DNA of 64,000 nucleotides from assembly GCA_032358165.1 (NCBI GenBank), contig JAALGY010000062.1, positions 1,488,001 through 1,552,000 on the forward strand, given 5' to 3'. The DNA comes from Diplosphaera chodatii. Taxonomy: Eukaryota > Chlorophyta > Trebouxiophyceae > Prasiolales > Stichococcaceae. The translations under genes and the position numbers were made by a program. Positions 33,175-45,937 of the stretch are shown piece after piece (position 1 is the first letter of the stretch; each line of letters opens with the position of its first letter). The notes beneath the pieces were generated by a model. That model did no database searches, was not told the origin of the DNA, and saw only the letters and a program-made list of their open reading frames with translations.

Positions 33175-33679
33175 TAGTGCGGACATCTGGTGCTTCCGCT
33201 GGCGAGACACGTGTTGCATGACTCTGCCAGCGTGTAGATGACTGATTATATATGTAGACTGTAGATCATGAAATGTAGATTTGATCATTCGGCATTGGTG
33301 CCAGTGGCACAGCGCAATTGGCAGTTGTGATCCTGATGCACTGCTGTCGAGGCCGTTGCTCTTATTGCATGGTGACTACCTCCCAGTTCATGAACATGAA
33401 TGCTGCTAGGGCCCCTGCATCCTTCAATCAATTGAAGGCGGAATGCAACATACGAAACGATGAAATAGATGCCAAGCACAGCATGTGCGCATCGCCTGAG
33501 GATGGTTCCTGGCTTCAGGTTCATCAATCAGAAAGGCTGCAGCAGCCTGGCTGCGAGCATTGCCACAACATCGCCCTCTCAAAAATACTGTCAGGATGGC
33601 ATCGGCCAGCAGCTGCCGCTCTGATTGCTTCTTCTGTGTGCGGTACTGGTATTGAATCAGGGCTGCTCGCTGCTGCTTG
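33175..33679. other. Convergent 3' flanks with TGTAGAT cluster
   Basis: This lies between the TauD-like stop (+) and the proline iminopeptidase stop (-). Shortly after the TauD-like stop there are three TGTAGAT copies (33233, 33260, 33274) plus one TGTAGAC (33253). The remainder has no coding signal. Confidence 0.6.
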
Positions 33680-36600
33680 TCATTCGAAGATGAGCGTAGT
33701 GCCCCGCACCATCCCCAGCAGCTGCTCAAGGATCCTGCGCAAAACAGTGCAATGAAGTCAGCCGCAGGTGGCAAGACCGGTGGGACACACTTCTGTCACT
33801 TCAGAGCTGAGGGTGATCATGAAGATGAACACGTCCAGGCAAACCCCCTGCCGAAATCGCTCTCTTACCGGCAGCCGTCATCCCTGACGCCGCTGTGCAT
33901 GAACTCGTTGGTGATCCACTGCTGGATGCTGTGGACGCGACTTGCCGTCTGCTGTGCCAGCTCGAAGGACACGTACATGTCCTGCACAATAGTCAGGAAC
34001 TCCATGGTCCATGTCCGGTCCTCTGACCCAGCCAACCACAGGCCGGCGCCAAGCACTGACGCTAGTGCACAAGTGCAGGGCTTTTCGAGAGTGCAGCCTG
34101 GTTCATCATCGAGCAGGCTAGAATGCCGGCACCAATCATGCGACAGCGGCCTGCTCAGCCACCAGCCTGCCTCGTAGTAGGTTGCCGAGGCTGTGCGGAC
34201 GGGCGACTTGGCCAGGGCCTCCAGGTCGTACAGCGGGCCCCAGTCTGCCTTGCCCGCAACCAGCTCGGCCGCCTCCCTGATGGGCGCCAGCGCCGTCAAA
34301 TCCTGCAGTGACGCACAAGCAGCTCAGCAGCTGTTGCGACCGCTACTTCCCGCGTTTGCAGTCAAGCACCTCACGCACACAGCAAGCACAGCAACACACC
34401 TCCAGCATCCAGGGAAAGACGGCTTCGCCCGTGAAGTACACCGGGCGGCCGGCCTCGGTGGCGCCGATGGCATCGAAGGCTGTGGCGAACGGCTCCTCCT
34501 GCCGCACCGTGTGCGCTGCCCAGTTGGATGCTGCCCCCTGGCAGTAGATTGCCTCATGCAGCACTGCGAACACGATGAGCTGCTGAGCATGTGTTGAGAG
34601 GCGGCCAGGACTCATGCATGTGTGTACACATCGGGCAAGTGTGAATGTTGCAGCATCTACAATGTGTGCCCTGACAGTGTGGAAGACAACAGGCACCCAC
34701 CCAAATATAATGGGTTCGTGTCGAACGATATCCAGTTCTCGTACCCCTGCAGGCAGAACATGGAGCAGGGCGCATCAACAAAGGTGGTTTTGAGGGTGCT
34801 CAAACATAAGCGTAATGCATGCATGTGCCTTCTGCTGCTGGCCAAATGCCAATCAGCTGGGTATTGTTCTATGACGACAGTGGCTGTACCCGCAAGAATG
34901 TGATGCTGAGCTGGCCATCGGGGTCAAATGCGGACTCCAGCAGGTAATGCAGCCGCTCGAATCCGCCGCCCATGCCCAGTCCTGACATCCCCAGCAGCTG
35001 CAAGCCCCTGCGGCAGGTCGCATATACTTGGCGATGTGGCCCTCTAAAGCTGGACGACTTGAGGTGGCCAGCGCAGCAAGCGCAGCAGGAACTACACTCC
35101 CGCGGGTCTCCGCATGCAGGATGTCATTGACTGGACGTAACTCCTGCCGTGCCCACCGTGGTCGCAGCACTCCGAGGCTGGGCAGCTGCGCGCAGCCGCC
35201 TGGCAACGACTGCAAATGCTTCACAATACGGTGCACGTGCTGCACATCCCCTGGAAAGCGCTGGTAGTACCTGCATGATGCATGCCATCTGTATGATGCC
35301 ACATGCGACAGGGCTGCAACCATCATTTGATCAGCATGAAGGAGAGCATTGCCCGATGTGTGTGAACCAGGGTGCCAGAGCAGGTGTCACCGTCACCCGG
35401 GTTGTCACCTGCCATTCTGGCGGATGACTTTGGGGAACAGTGACCGGTAGGCATTGTGCGCTGCGCATGGTTCGTCAATGCCGGGCGGCAGACCCCCCGT
35501 GAGCAGCACCTCCACCAGGCCTGCACAGGACACACGACGCAGCTTCAGCATCCCAGTCTTCAGCGACCAACATCACATGAAGCACATAGCACATACCCCA
35601 CACTGGCCCCTTTTCAGTTGCAGGAATGGTGTCACCTTGCGGTGCGATGGACAGGTAGGTGAGGCAGCAGAAGCCGCCAAAGGACTGCCCCAGGATGGTC
35701 CAACGGCCGCCCAGTGTGTCCCGGGGCACCAGCGCATGCCGCACCACCTCTGCATCCCGCACGATGCTGTCGGCCCTGCGTTTCGCCATTTGCCATTGTA
35801 GCAGCGGTTGCAAAACCAGGGGCCCATTCGTGCCCAACGCTCCGAAATGCACTCCGAGATGCAGAAGCCGATTACTCAGTGCAAGATGCAGCCTATAACA
35901 TCAGCTGGCGCTCTTACACCTGGTGCTCTACTCGCTTGCGCGCTCATGTGTGCAAGGTGCTCTGACGCCTGACCTGAAGTGGGTGAGGTGCTCTGCCTGC
36001 TGCCGGGGCGTGCCCCGGCGCACGAGCGACGCCGGGGTGATGGCCGCCGACAGCCCGGTGCCCCGCTGGTCCATGAGCAGCACGCGGAAGTGGTTCACCG
36101 CCGCCTTGATCCAGGCGGACGCCTCCGTGGGGCGGGGGCCCTCGTGCCCAGGCCCGCCTGTGCTTCCATTCAGATTGTCTGTCCATCACATGTCATCTTT
36201 GCCGCATCCACTTGGGTGGCAACTTGGGTGGCAACATAACTTATGCATGTGGCTGCTGTCGGCCTCCATCACTGACCGTGATGGCCTGCGACCGGAGACT
36301 CTGTTTGTTTTGCATCTGAGGAGCGCACCCTGCAGGTACAGCAGCGCAGGGCGATTGCCGCGGGGAGCCGGCAGGCTCGGCTGCACCAGCTCACGCACGA
36401 AGATCTCCAGCGTCTCGCCGCCTGGCGGGCCGCCGTGCACCAGCGGCACCTTGATGTAGTGGTCCGTAGCGACGATGCCTACAACGTCAGTTGACAGCAT
36501 GCAGGCTCACAAGATAGAGAAGCGGCATGCGGCACGGCCCAACATGCCATTGAATCATTGTCAACAGCGACACTCTGGGAGTATAGCTGCCAGCAACATG

Positions 36601-36716
36601 TTGATGATTGTGCAAGCATTTTAATTCATATGCAAGCCTGCGCTAGGTTGCAAGCTTTTCCGTACCGGGAACTGCAAATGTGGCGCCAGTGCGATGGGCG
36701 CCGTCGTCGAATTGGC
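33680..36716 (-). CDS. PIP: Proline iminopeptidase (alpha/beta hydrolase, peptidase S33)
   Basis: This enzyme releases N-terminal proline from peptides. The exons read IVATDHYIKVPLVHGGPPGG and LEIFVRELVQP, then LLYLQGALLR and GGPGHEGPRP (oxyanion-hole region), RVLLMDQRGTGLSAAI, GGRWTILGQSFGGFCCLTYL (nucleophile elbow G-Q-S-F-G), VEVLLTGGLPPGID, YYQRFPGDVQHVHRIVKHL, GMGGGFERLHYLLESAF, AIYCQGAASNWAAHTVRQEE and RPVYFTGEAVFPWMLE, and a final ILEQLLGMVRGTTLIFE with TGA at 33682-33680. The catalytic Ser is at about 35690. All expected blocks of the S33 prolyl peptidase family are present in order. The first exon (MANSTTAPIALAPHLQFP, 36716) is plausible, but its phase does not join cleanly to the next exon, so the N-terminus is uncertain. 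Confidence 0.88.
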
Positions 36717-37108
36717 CATCATGATCGGCAGCCCCTGACGGTGCAGCAGGGACAGCGCTCGGTCCGTTCGACATTCGCATACGTTTAGCGAATGTCGACA
36801 TTGATCTGATCCGTGGCGTGTGTGCTGAGTTGGGCGATCTAAATGGAAGTCTGCTATGCACCCGCCAAATGCCAGTCCCGACTTGCACAAGTTGGCGGGT
36901 GCAAATCATCGGCCGGTTGCCGATCAGCTGAGCTGCAAGTCGCAAGCAGGGTGTGACGCCGTTGCAGAATTTGTCATGGATCTGCCCAAACTCCGAAAGG
37001 CAAAGCCTTCCTCGATGAGGCCGAGTCGGAGGCTCCAAACATCCAACTGCCCGAACAACGCAAGACTGCTGGTCTGCTAGTGTACAGAGCTGCCAGGCAA
37101 TGGCGAGG
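36717..37108. other. Intergenic region, iminopeptidase promoter
   Basis: It lies between two minus-strand genes, downstream of the phytol-kinase-like stop and upstream of the iminopeptidase. No coding signal was seen. Confidence 0.35.
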
Positions 37109-38308
37109 CTACATGAGTGATCTTGTTTGTCTACACACAGCATGCGCTGCTGCTGCAGCCGCAAGCGGCACTGACAGATTGTCGAGCTGCCCCTGCGGGA
37201 TTGACTCCACTGCTGCGCCTGCAACTGCTGCAGCTGTTGCTGCATCGATGATGTCCCGGACGCTGTATGCCACGCTAAACACTCCTGCCTGCCGAAAGTA
37301 GAGTCCCGTGGCCAGGGCTGCAACAAAGCCGCCCAGCAGACATGCGAGCGACCCTTGGTGGCTCTGCAACAGCAATGTGCAGGCCCATGATGTTGTGGGG
37401 CCATCTCGAGGCTTTGTGCGTGTCCCATGGTGCAAACAACAGCACTGCAATGCATGCAGCACCGGTTTCACCACCGCCTGACCTTGTCCTTGTTGTGTGG
37501 CAGCTTGTCTCTGCCGTATCGGCGGCCGATGACTTCCGCCAGGCCGTCCCCGACGCACAGCACTGCGATGCCCATGACGCCGGCTGGCGTGGCGCGCCAG
37601 GAGTACAGCGTACATGCGACGATGACCAGGCCGTACAGCGCAGGGCCCTGAAGCAGCTCCTGCCGCTGGCCTTGCCTCTGCAGTGGCACCGGGCCGCAGT
37701 CTCTGTGCAACCAATGCAAGGCACCACAACACCAGAGCAGGGCCAGGACTGCAGCATGGCTGCCAACATATAACTTTTGATGGACAGCTGTTCGTCACTC
37801 TCAGATATGTGCTCGCAGCATTGCGCCCTTACCGATGCTGCAGCCACCAGGGCTGGCTGCTGCACAATGCCGGCGCCCACAGCGGTGACCGCCAGCGTGG
37901 ATAGCAGAGGCACAGTTGCGCAGGCTGCTGGTGAGTAGGGACTGTCTGGAAACAGGGGCCAGAAGGCCATGTAGACCATGCCCATCAGTATGTGGATGGC
38001 CTTGCGCGCAAACTCCTTCCTGATCCAACGTCGGTGGTGGCCCAGGGTGAGCACCGCGAGGAGGCTGGAGGCACCCAGCGCTGTGGGCCACCATGCCGCC
38101 CAGAGCAGTCTGAGGTCACGCTCCGACAGCTTGGCCAGGCCTGTGAGTTGTGAGCGTCCAACATATGTCAAAGTGCACACTGTTGCAGTCGCAACAGAGT
38201 CATGCAGCATGCACCAATGTTCACACCTGCGATGTCTGCTCGCATAGCCACTGAAGCAACAACTGCCAATGTGGCCACGAAGATGCTCGAAGCTGTGGGC
38301 CATGCCAT
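37109..38308 (-). CDS. Phytol/farnesol kinase-like membrane protein (VTE5/FOLK family)
   Basis: Family members are plastid-membrane kinases that phosphorylate phytol (tocopherol salvage) or farnesol. The first exon begins MAWPTASSIFVATLAVVASV, a membrane segment, and splices in frame to GLAKLSERDLRLLWAAWWPT. It continues with the family motif RWIRKEFARKAIHILMGMVY (K-x-x-H), and the exon ends in VGAGIVQQPALVAAASVR. The next exon has ALYGLVIVACTLYSWRATPA, AGVMGIAVLCVGDGLAEVIG and RRYGRDKLPHNKDK, the nucleotide-binding GDGxAxxxGRxxG-type signature. Then come GSLACLLGGFVAALATG and AVESIPQGQLDNLSVPLAAA, the conserved end. The stop is near 37109. The ATG at 38308 was chosen because its frame continues cleanly; the frame is open upstream and the true leader may be longer. 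Phytol versus farnesol specificity cannot be told from sequence. Confidence 0.85.
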
Positions 38309-40089
<1,781 letters not shown>

Positions 40090-40612
40090 GCGGGCGTCGC
40101 AGCGTTCGTTTGCAGCACGCACACGCAGAACGGGCCGCCCACGGCTGAGACAGGGCCTGCAGCTTGAGTTTCTGCGGTGGGGCAGTGGCCCAGCCAGAAG
40201 TCTGCTGACAGGGCAGCGCAGTCCTGCAAGCTGGTCTGCAGACCTGTGCAGTGGTCTGAGCAGGGTGAGACAGACTGCAGATCGTTTGATTGCGCACAGT
40301 GCAGTCTGCACGGCTGCTGCGGGGGTTACTTGGTCGCAATTGCAGCTTGATGTGTGGAGGCGGGCATGTGTGCACGTGCACGACGCAGCATTTGGGCGTG
40401 CCATATGGTTCAGGAACACGAGGATATGAAGCGAGAACATGGTGATCAACATAAGTTCAGAGATAATTCTGGCAGGTTTGCTTTGGCGGCACCGCAGTCA
40501 ACACTGGAAACAGCTTTGCAACTGAGGATGGCTCCTTCAGATCTTGAATGGCGACTCATTCCATAGCCACACACCTCAAATACACTTGTATGCAGTAGCC
40601 CAGCGACAAAAG
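40090..40612. other. Convergent 3' flanks, actin / thiamine pyrophosphokinase
   Basis: 3' UTR of actin (+) facing the 3' end of the thiamine pyrophosphokinase gene (-). No coding signal was seen. Confidence 0.45.
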
Positions 40613-42112
40613 CTACGGTCTATCATCAAACTCTGTTGTCCACAGCAGTGGCAGGTCACTCTGCACATGCACGGTATCGTTAACCATGATATTGGACGTG
40701 CTGATGAGGCCACCGAAGTGCATCTTCGTGCTTTCTGCACGATGACCAGAAGACGAGCCGTCAGCATAAGCACCAGCTCTTGCGAGCAATCACAGATAGC
40801 AGCTGGGGACACTTCTACGCTGCTGCCGGCACTCACTCAGGTTCCACTTCAGACCGCTGCTGGTAGCGATGCTGGGACCTGTCAGGGGCACCAGGCTGCA
40901 AGCTGGCCCCTCCATCCCCTGCGGCCACCCTCAGTAGGTCTCATTGGCAAGGTCAGGCCACAGTTGCTGGAAAGACAGGGCACATTGCACACGAGTGCAG
41001 CTGGGGCGGCCCCCGTGATGGTGCACGCGGATCACCGGGGCGGGCTGGACGGTGCAGCTGCCCGCCGGCAACAGGCGTGCAGTGCTGCCGTCACCCAGCA
41101 GCACGAGGCGGAGGTGCTGGTGCGTGAGCAGCGTGTTCAGGTTGGACAATGTGTGGTCTATGCGTCCGCCCATGGCGCCTGCAGGTGCCGATGCCCATGT
41201 CAGGCACGCGCCAGTCTGCACCAGCAGCAAGTGCTTGCCAGAGCAGAAGCAACTCATCTGTCGCATTGCAGCGGGCGCTCCTCGGCAGCTCATGCGACTG
41301 AAAGTTGGCCATGCAGGCGCATCCCCACGGAACGCACCCAACACGAGGATGTGGAGCTGCTGGAGCTGCGCCCGGCTGAAGCGCTGCTCGATGTACGCCA
41401 GGCACTTGTGCAGGTCGGTGCTGTCCTGGTCCTCCGCCAGGTCGATCACCTCCGCGCCGCGCCGCCGGTAGAACTCCAGCACCTCCGGCCGCGCCGAGTC
41501 CATGTCGCCTGCGTGACAGACGGACGTGATGACAGCCATGAGCCAGAGCCTGGAGCCGTCGCATGGCAGACCTCCTGCAGTGAGGACCCTGGCATGGCGC
41601 CTGTCATGACGACCCTGCTCTCTGACCAACTCGGCAGTCGTATCGAGCGGCCAGCACTCCAGGCTGCCAGCGGGAACACCAACCTGTGATTGCATCCGGG
41701 ATCTGTTGTGCCCGCAGGGCGTCTGGCTCCGCCTCTGGCATCCGCCTGGGCAGCTCGTCGTACAGCTGGTTGGCGCCGCCGTCGGCGCAGACGCACATGC
41801 GCGCTGCGAGCAATGAGCAAATGAGGGTGGCCCTCAGCACTGACGCCGCACTTCGTGCGCCCTATTCTTTGCCCGCTGGCGGGTCTGCTCATGCAGAGTC
41901 ACGCTGCCAGACCCACCTGCGGACAATAGCCTGGGCGTGCAGGCAGGCAGCTCCCAGTTCAGCACCACCACGACGGTGTCTCGTGGTCTGCTGCCAGCAT
42001 CATGCCGCTGCAGGAAGTCGCTGGTAAGCGTCAACCGCTGAGCGTTCACAGGATCAGACGCCTCGCTGTGGCATGTGTCCCTCTGCGCGGCGTCACTCAT
42101 TGCCTGAGTCAT
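40613..42112 (-). CDS. TPK: Thiamine pyrophosphokinase
   Basis: This enzyme converts thiamine and ATP to thiamine diphosphate and AMP. The first exon starts MTQAMSDAAQRDTC at 42112 and reaches RDTVVVVLNWELPACTPRLL, the usual opening of the plant enzyme. It splices in frame (GCAG|GTGGGT, acceptor CTCGCAG) to ARMCVCADGGANQLYDELP. Then come PDAITGDMDSARPEVLEFY (catalytic GDxDS), AEDQDSTDLHKCLAYIEQRF, and GAMGGRIDHTLSNLNTLLTH (G-G-x-x-D-H). The C-terminal thiamine-binding part is in two small exons: GPACSLVPLTGPSIATSSGL-KWNL, then MHFGGLISTSNIMVNDTVHV followed by LPLLWTTEFDDRP and TAG 40615-40613. All active-site blocks are present. The protein lacks an obvious targeting peptide, so a cytosolic location is inferred. 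Confidence 0.94.
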
Positions 42113-42682
42113 GACACTCCTGCGTGACTGCCAGCAAGGCTGCGCAAGGTGCGCGTGACGCTGCCGCGCGGGTGCAGCAGCGCACAGACCAGACGTAAGC
42201 TGACCAGACTGACAATGGACGGGGATCTGATGTGCGTGTTGTGAGGCGACAAACACACCGCTGCAGCCACGCGCTGCGCTGGAACGCAGATCAAGACTTC
42301 TAGCTAGACTTGACAGCAATCTCATCAGTTTCATGCCATCATACTCAGCAGATGCTGGTGACCGTCTTATTAACAGGCAAACCAGAGCAAACGCCACTCG
42401 CAACTCACACAATCCAGGAAAAATGCAGACTGCAACAATACACAACTCTAGTCTGTAAGCGAATTTGGCCTGATCCAAAACTCCGGAACCCATTCCGCTT
42501 GGAGTTGCACCCCCACACGTGCAGCCCCAGGCAGCAAATCCCACGAGTGCTGCAATGTGCACTGCATTCGCAGTCAATGAGTACTGCGGACGCTGCTTTG
42601 CCTTAGAGGGGATGCGGTCCCTCCATGTCTGGCCAGTACTGTGCGCCACGCAGCGGCCATTTGCCTTCTTGGGCATGCTGAA
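42113..42682. other. Intergenic region upstream of thiamine pyrophosphokinase
   Basis: It lies between two minus-strand genes and is AT-richer than the neighbouring exons. It should hold the TPK promoter and the 3' UTR of the PDZ-like gene. No coding signal was seen. Confidence 0.4.
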
Positions 42683-44188
42683 CTACCGCGTGATGGTGTA
42701 GCTGTCCGACAGCCGGTCCAGGTAGCCCGAGAAGAACGCCACTGCCAGGATAGCAATCACCGGCAGCAGCACAACGGCTGCCGTCACCGCGAAGAACGAG
42801 CCATCATCGCGAGCAGATTCCTTCTCAAAGAACTCCTGGAAACAGGCAGCAGGCATGTTGTATGTCGTACATGCATGCCTTGCGCTCTTCAGTGCAAGCC
42901 TGTGCCACTTGGTGGTCACACCGCCACACAGACAGCAGACGATCAGCTGGTAGCGGCAATCTGGCATCGCATGCCCTGCCACACCTTTCGCCGCTTCTGC
43001 CGGCGCTCAAAGGCGCTCCGCTGCGCTGCCACCTGGTCCTCTCGCTCCTGGAACTGCTGCTGCAGCTGCTCGCTGACGGACGTGGTGGCGCCGGCGCCAT
43101 TTTCCTGCTGTACACCATCCCCGCTGCCATTTGCATTGCCTGCACCCCCTATGGCGGACAGCAGTAGAGCTTAGCAGGCGTATACCCTGGCGAGCCGCAC
43201 AAGTCAACATCAGCAGCAGCGCTCGAGCACTCATGCAGGCGCATGTGGGTATTGCATCGAGCCAGCATTCACGCATCAGCAACGCACCTATGTCAATTTC
43301 ATCGATGGAGAGCTGAGACTGAGTTGCGGCGCCTGGCTCATAAAGGGTCTGCCGGCTGAGCACAAGGTCTATGGAGTCGGAGTTGCGCATCGCCAGTGCA
43401 TCACGCACGAAACGCACGCTGGGGCGGTCGTTGAGGTCCCACATGCCGGTGCTCATGGGATCCGATATTGACAGCAGCCGCTGCCCAGGCCGCACGCCTG
43501 CCTGTGCACAGATCACCATCGAAACAGAGTGGAAAGCCGACAAAGGCGTCTGGTGGGCAGCTGGACACACTTGTGGTACGTGCAAGACAGTGAGCCGTGC
43601 AGGTGCCTCTTAACTACCTCAGCTGCCGAGGTGCCACCAGACAGCCGGTTGATGACGACAGCTGTTTCTCGCCCTGCGCGCGCCAATGCAAACTTGATCG
43701 ACTGCTGCGCCTCTTTCGTTGGCAGCGTCACCCTGTGACCATGCACACCGTGAACTTGCTTGAAATTTGACAGCCACATACGCTGAAAGGCGAACCACCT
43801 GCATGTGGCACTCACACATGGACGCCATTTCCAGCATCAAGCACCGCACCGAAGGACCTCAGATGACGCTGGCCCGGCATCTGCACTTGATGCTCCTGCT
43901 ATATGCGTGCTGCGCTTTGATTCATAAACGCTCCGCGACAATCCGGGCTCCCTAATTTTACGCATGGCGGGGGTCCCACCCAGTGGCGTGGCATGTCTGC
44001 CCGCCTGCTCAGGGTGCCTGTGCCAAAATTAGACAGCATATACCCGTCGACATAATTCATCCCTGATACGACACAGAGGCCTTAAAAGGCGAGCATGCAG
44101 TGCACCTGGCTGTGCTGATCCGCAGCGGTGCCAAATGGCTGAGCGCCGCGCCATTCACCAAGTGGCATCGCGTCGTCATCTGCGCCAT
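42683..44188 (-). CDS. Predicted plastid membrane protein with PDZ-like domain
   Basis: The exons read VTLPTKEAQQSIKFALARAG, AVVINRLSGGTSAAE spliced to AGVRPGQRLLSISDP, then WDLNDRPSVRFVRDALAMR with DSIDLVLSRQTLYE. This is a PDZ-like fold in which GGTSAAEAGVRPGQRLLSI matches the usual carboxylate-loop/GxxxGD pattern. A polar, coiled-coil-like exon (EQLQQQFQEREDQVAAQRSA) follows. The last exon has a single transmembrane helix (FFAVTAAVVLLPVIAILAVA) and ends SGYLDRLSDSYTITR with TAG at 42685-42683. I do not recognise a named family. A possible first exon at 44188 (MAQMTTRCHLVNGAALSHL) looks like a plastid transit peptide, but its connection to the PDZ exons is not proven. Tail-anchored or single-pass membrane location is inferred. 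Confidence 0.6.
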
Positions 44189-44484
44189 GTCAAGAGTTTC
44201 CCCCCAACCTGCTAGGACCACTTCCTGAACATGACTATGGCCTCAGATCAGGAGTTATTGCCTGAATACCTTGGCTGGATGCCCGAGTTTCGTGCAGGGT
44301 TGTGACCATTCCTTGAGACGAGGGCTGTGCCACCCAGCGACCCAGGGGGACGCTAAACTGCTCATAACGATAACTTGCAGATTTCCCGCAAGATCGGCAC
44401 ACAGCGTGCTACACAACCACTGCTGACCGCGCTCGCACATACTGTGACCATCTCGCGCTTGATCAGATCACGCCTGCGGCAGCA

Positions 44485-45693
44485 ATGGCTCTCAGCATGC
44501 AGAAGTCCGCGCTGGTGCAGACCCCCATGGTCAGCCGGGTGTCGAGCCGCTCGCAGGCCGCACGCGCTGCGGTCCCCAGGCGGCAGGTGCATATAACAGC
44601 TGCATAGAGCATGTCGGTGGCTGGTCGAGGGGGTTCTCTGAAACTGCATGCCAGTCTGCGATGGGCTACATGGCCGATCTGCCCTCTCGACAGCAGCTGG
44701 AGATGGTGGTGGCCATGAGCCAGCAGTGGAAGTCCATGCATGTGCAGCCATTCGGCATCCGAGAGCCCGAACGTCTCGGGAGATTCAGTCGTTGTCATTG
44801 TCGACTGCCCATGTGGTAGTGCACTTCGGCGTCACATCATCAGGGTGCACCCAGCTGCCATCCCACCGGTGGATGTTTGTATGCATCGCACTGCCGCAGC
44901 TCAGCATCGATGCTCATATGATCTACGGCATGGCAGGTGACGAAGGCGCTCAGCGACACCAACCTCATCATCAGCGGCGCCACCGCCGCCAGCCTCGTGC
45001 TCGGCCGCTTCGTGCTGCTGCCGGTGCAGCGGCGCTTCAACCAGAAGGCGGGCCTGCCCAAGCAGAACGGCGTCTCCAACGCAGAGGCCGGCGACAGGCA
45101 AGCACAGGGCGTCAGTCGAAGCGCTGCCAGTCTTAGATCTTTTGCAGGCAGCGGCACAGCATGTTCTTCAGGATTGTGTGGCGCGACTGCTGCACGTTTC
45201 GTATGTTGACGTCCGTCATCAGCACTTTACGGCCGTCTCTGTGGCTTGACAGGCTCGCCCAGGAGGCCACATGGCTGCTGAAGTCGAACGACCCGGAGGG
45301 TTTCACCATCATCGATGTGTTCGCATGGTGCGAGGACTGTTCCAGCTCTCCCGTATTGACAGTCGGTTCATGCTGTTGGTGCCAGGCTGCTCAGCATCAG
45401 ATCGCGCCTTGGTGTGTGCATGTCAAGCAGCTGCAGAAGCCGAGACAGTCTCCCTGCGCTGTGCAGGGGCTCCATCGGTCATGCGCTGGGCTACCTGGCA
45501 CTGGCGACCAGCAGCCTGCAGGTCAACCACGTAAGTACCCTCCGGTTCCGGCTCCGCATGTCTTTCAAGCGAGCGCCACACGCCCGAGCCATCTGTGCAC
45601 TGCTCTAAGTGCGTGCGTTCCAGATGGTAAACCGTGCAGCTAAGCTTGCGCCTGAGGCGGCATCCGGTCGTGTTGCAGGTGCCCACATTCTGA
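44485..45693 (+). CDS. PSAG: Photosystem I reaction centre subunit V (PsaG), chloroplast precursor
   Basis: PsaG is a two-helix thylakoid protein that docks LHCI at photosystem I. I can place five exons: 44485-44586, 44937-45097, 45253-45327, 45467-45530 and 45679-45693. They sum to 417 nt, 138 residues plus stop, with matching phases throughout. Exon 1 is a transit peptide ([20 protein letters not shown]). The mature part reads [102 protein letters not shown]. The LLKSNDP-x-GF-x-I-DV-x-AWGSIGH block is diagnostic. The intron after exon 2 has a GC donor (ACAG|GCAAGC, 45098) with a normal AG acceptor. Its promoter region is divergent with the PDZ-like gene. Confidence 0.97.
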
Positions 45694-45937
45694 GCGGGGG
45701 ACAGACACAAGAGGTCACGAGGGTCCCTGTGTATGCCACTGAGAAGATTGAACCATGAACCACCATTCGTCTGGCTTGCGTGAGTTGACAATCCTTGATG
45801 CCGTTGCTACACTGCCTTGTCAATCAGCAGCCGGGTCCAATTCATGCTGATCCTAGTGGTGCGCAACCCAGCAGCAGCACACCTGGTCTACGAAAACACA
45901 AACACACAGACTCGTTCTCTGCCAAGCTACCTCGCTC

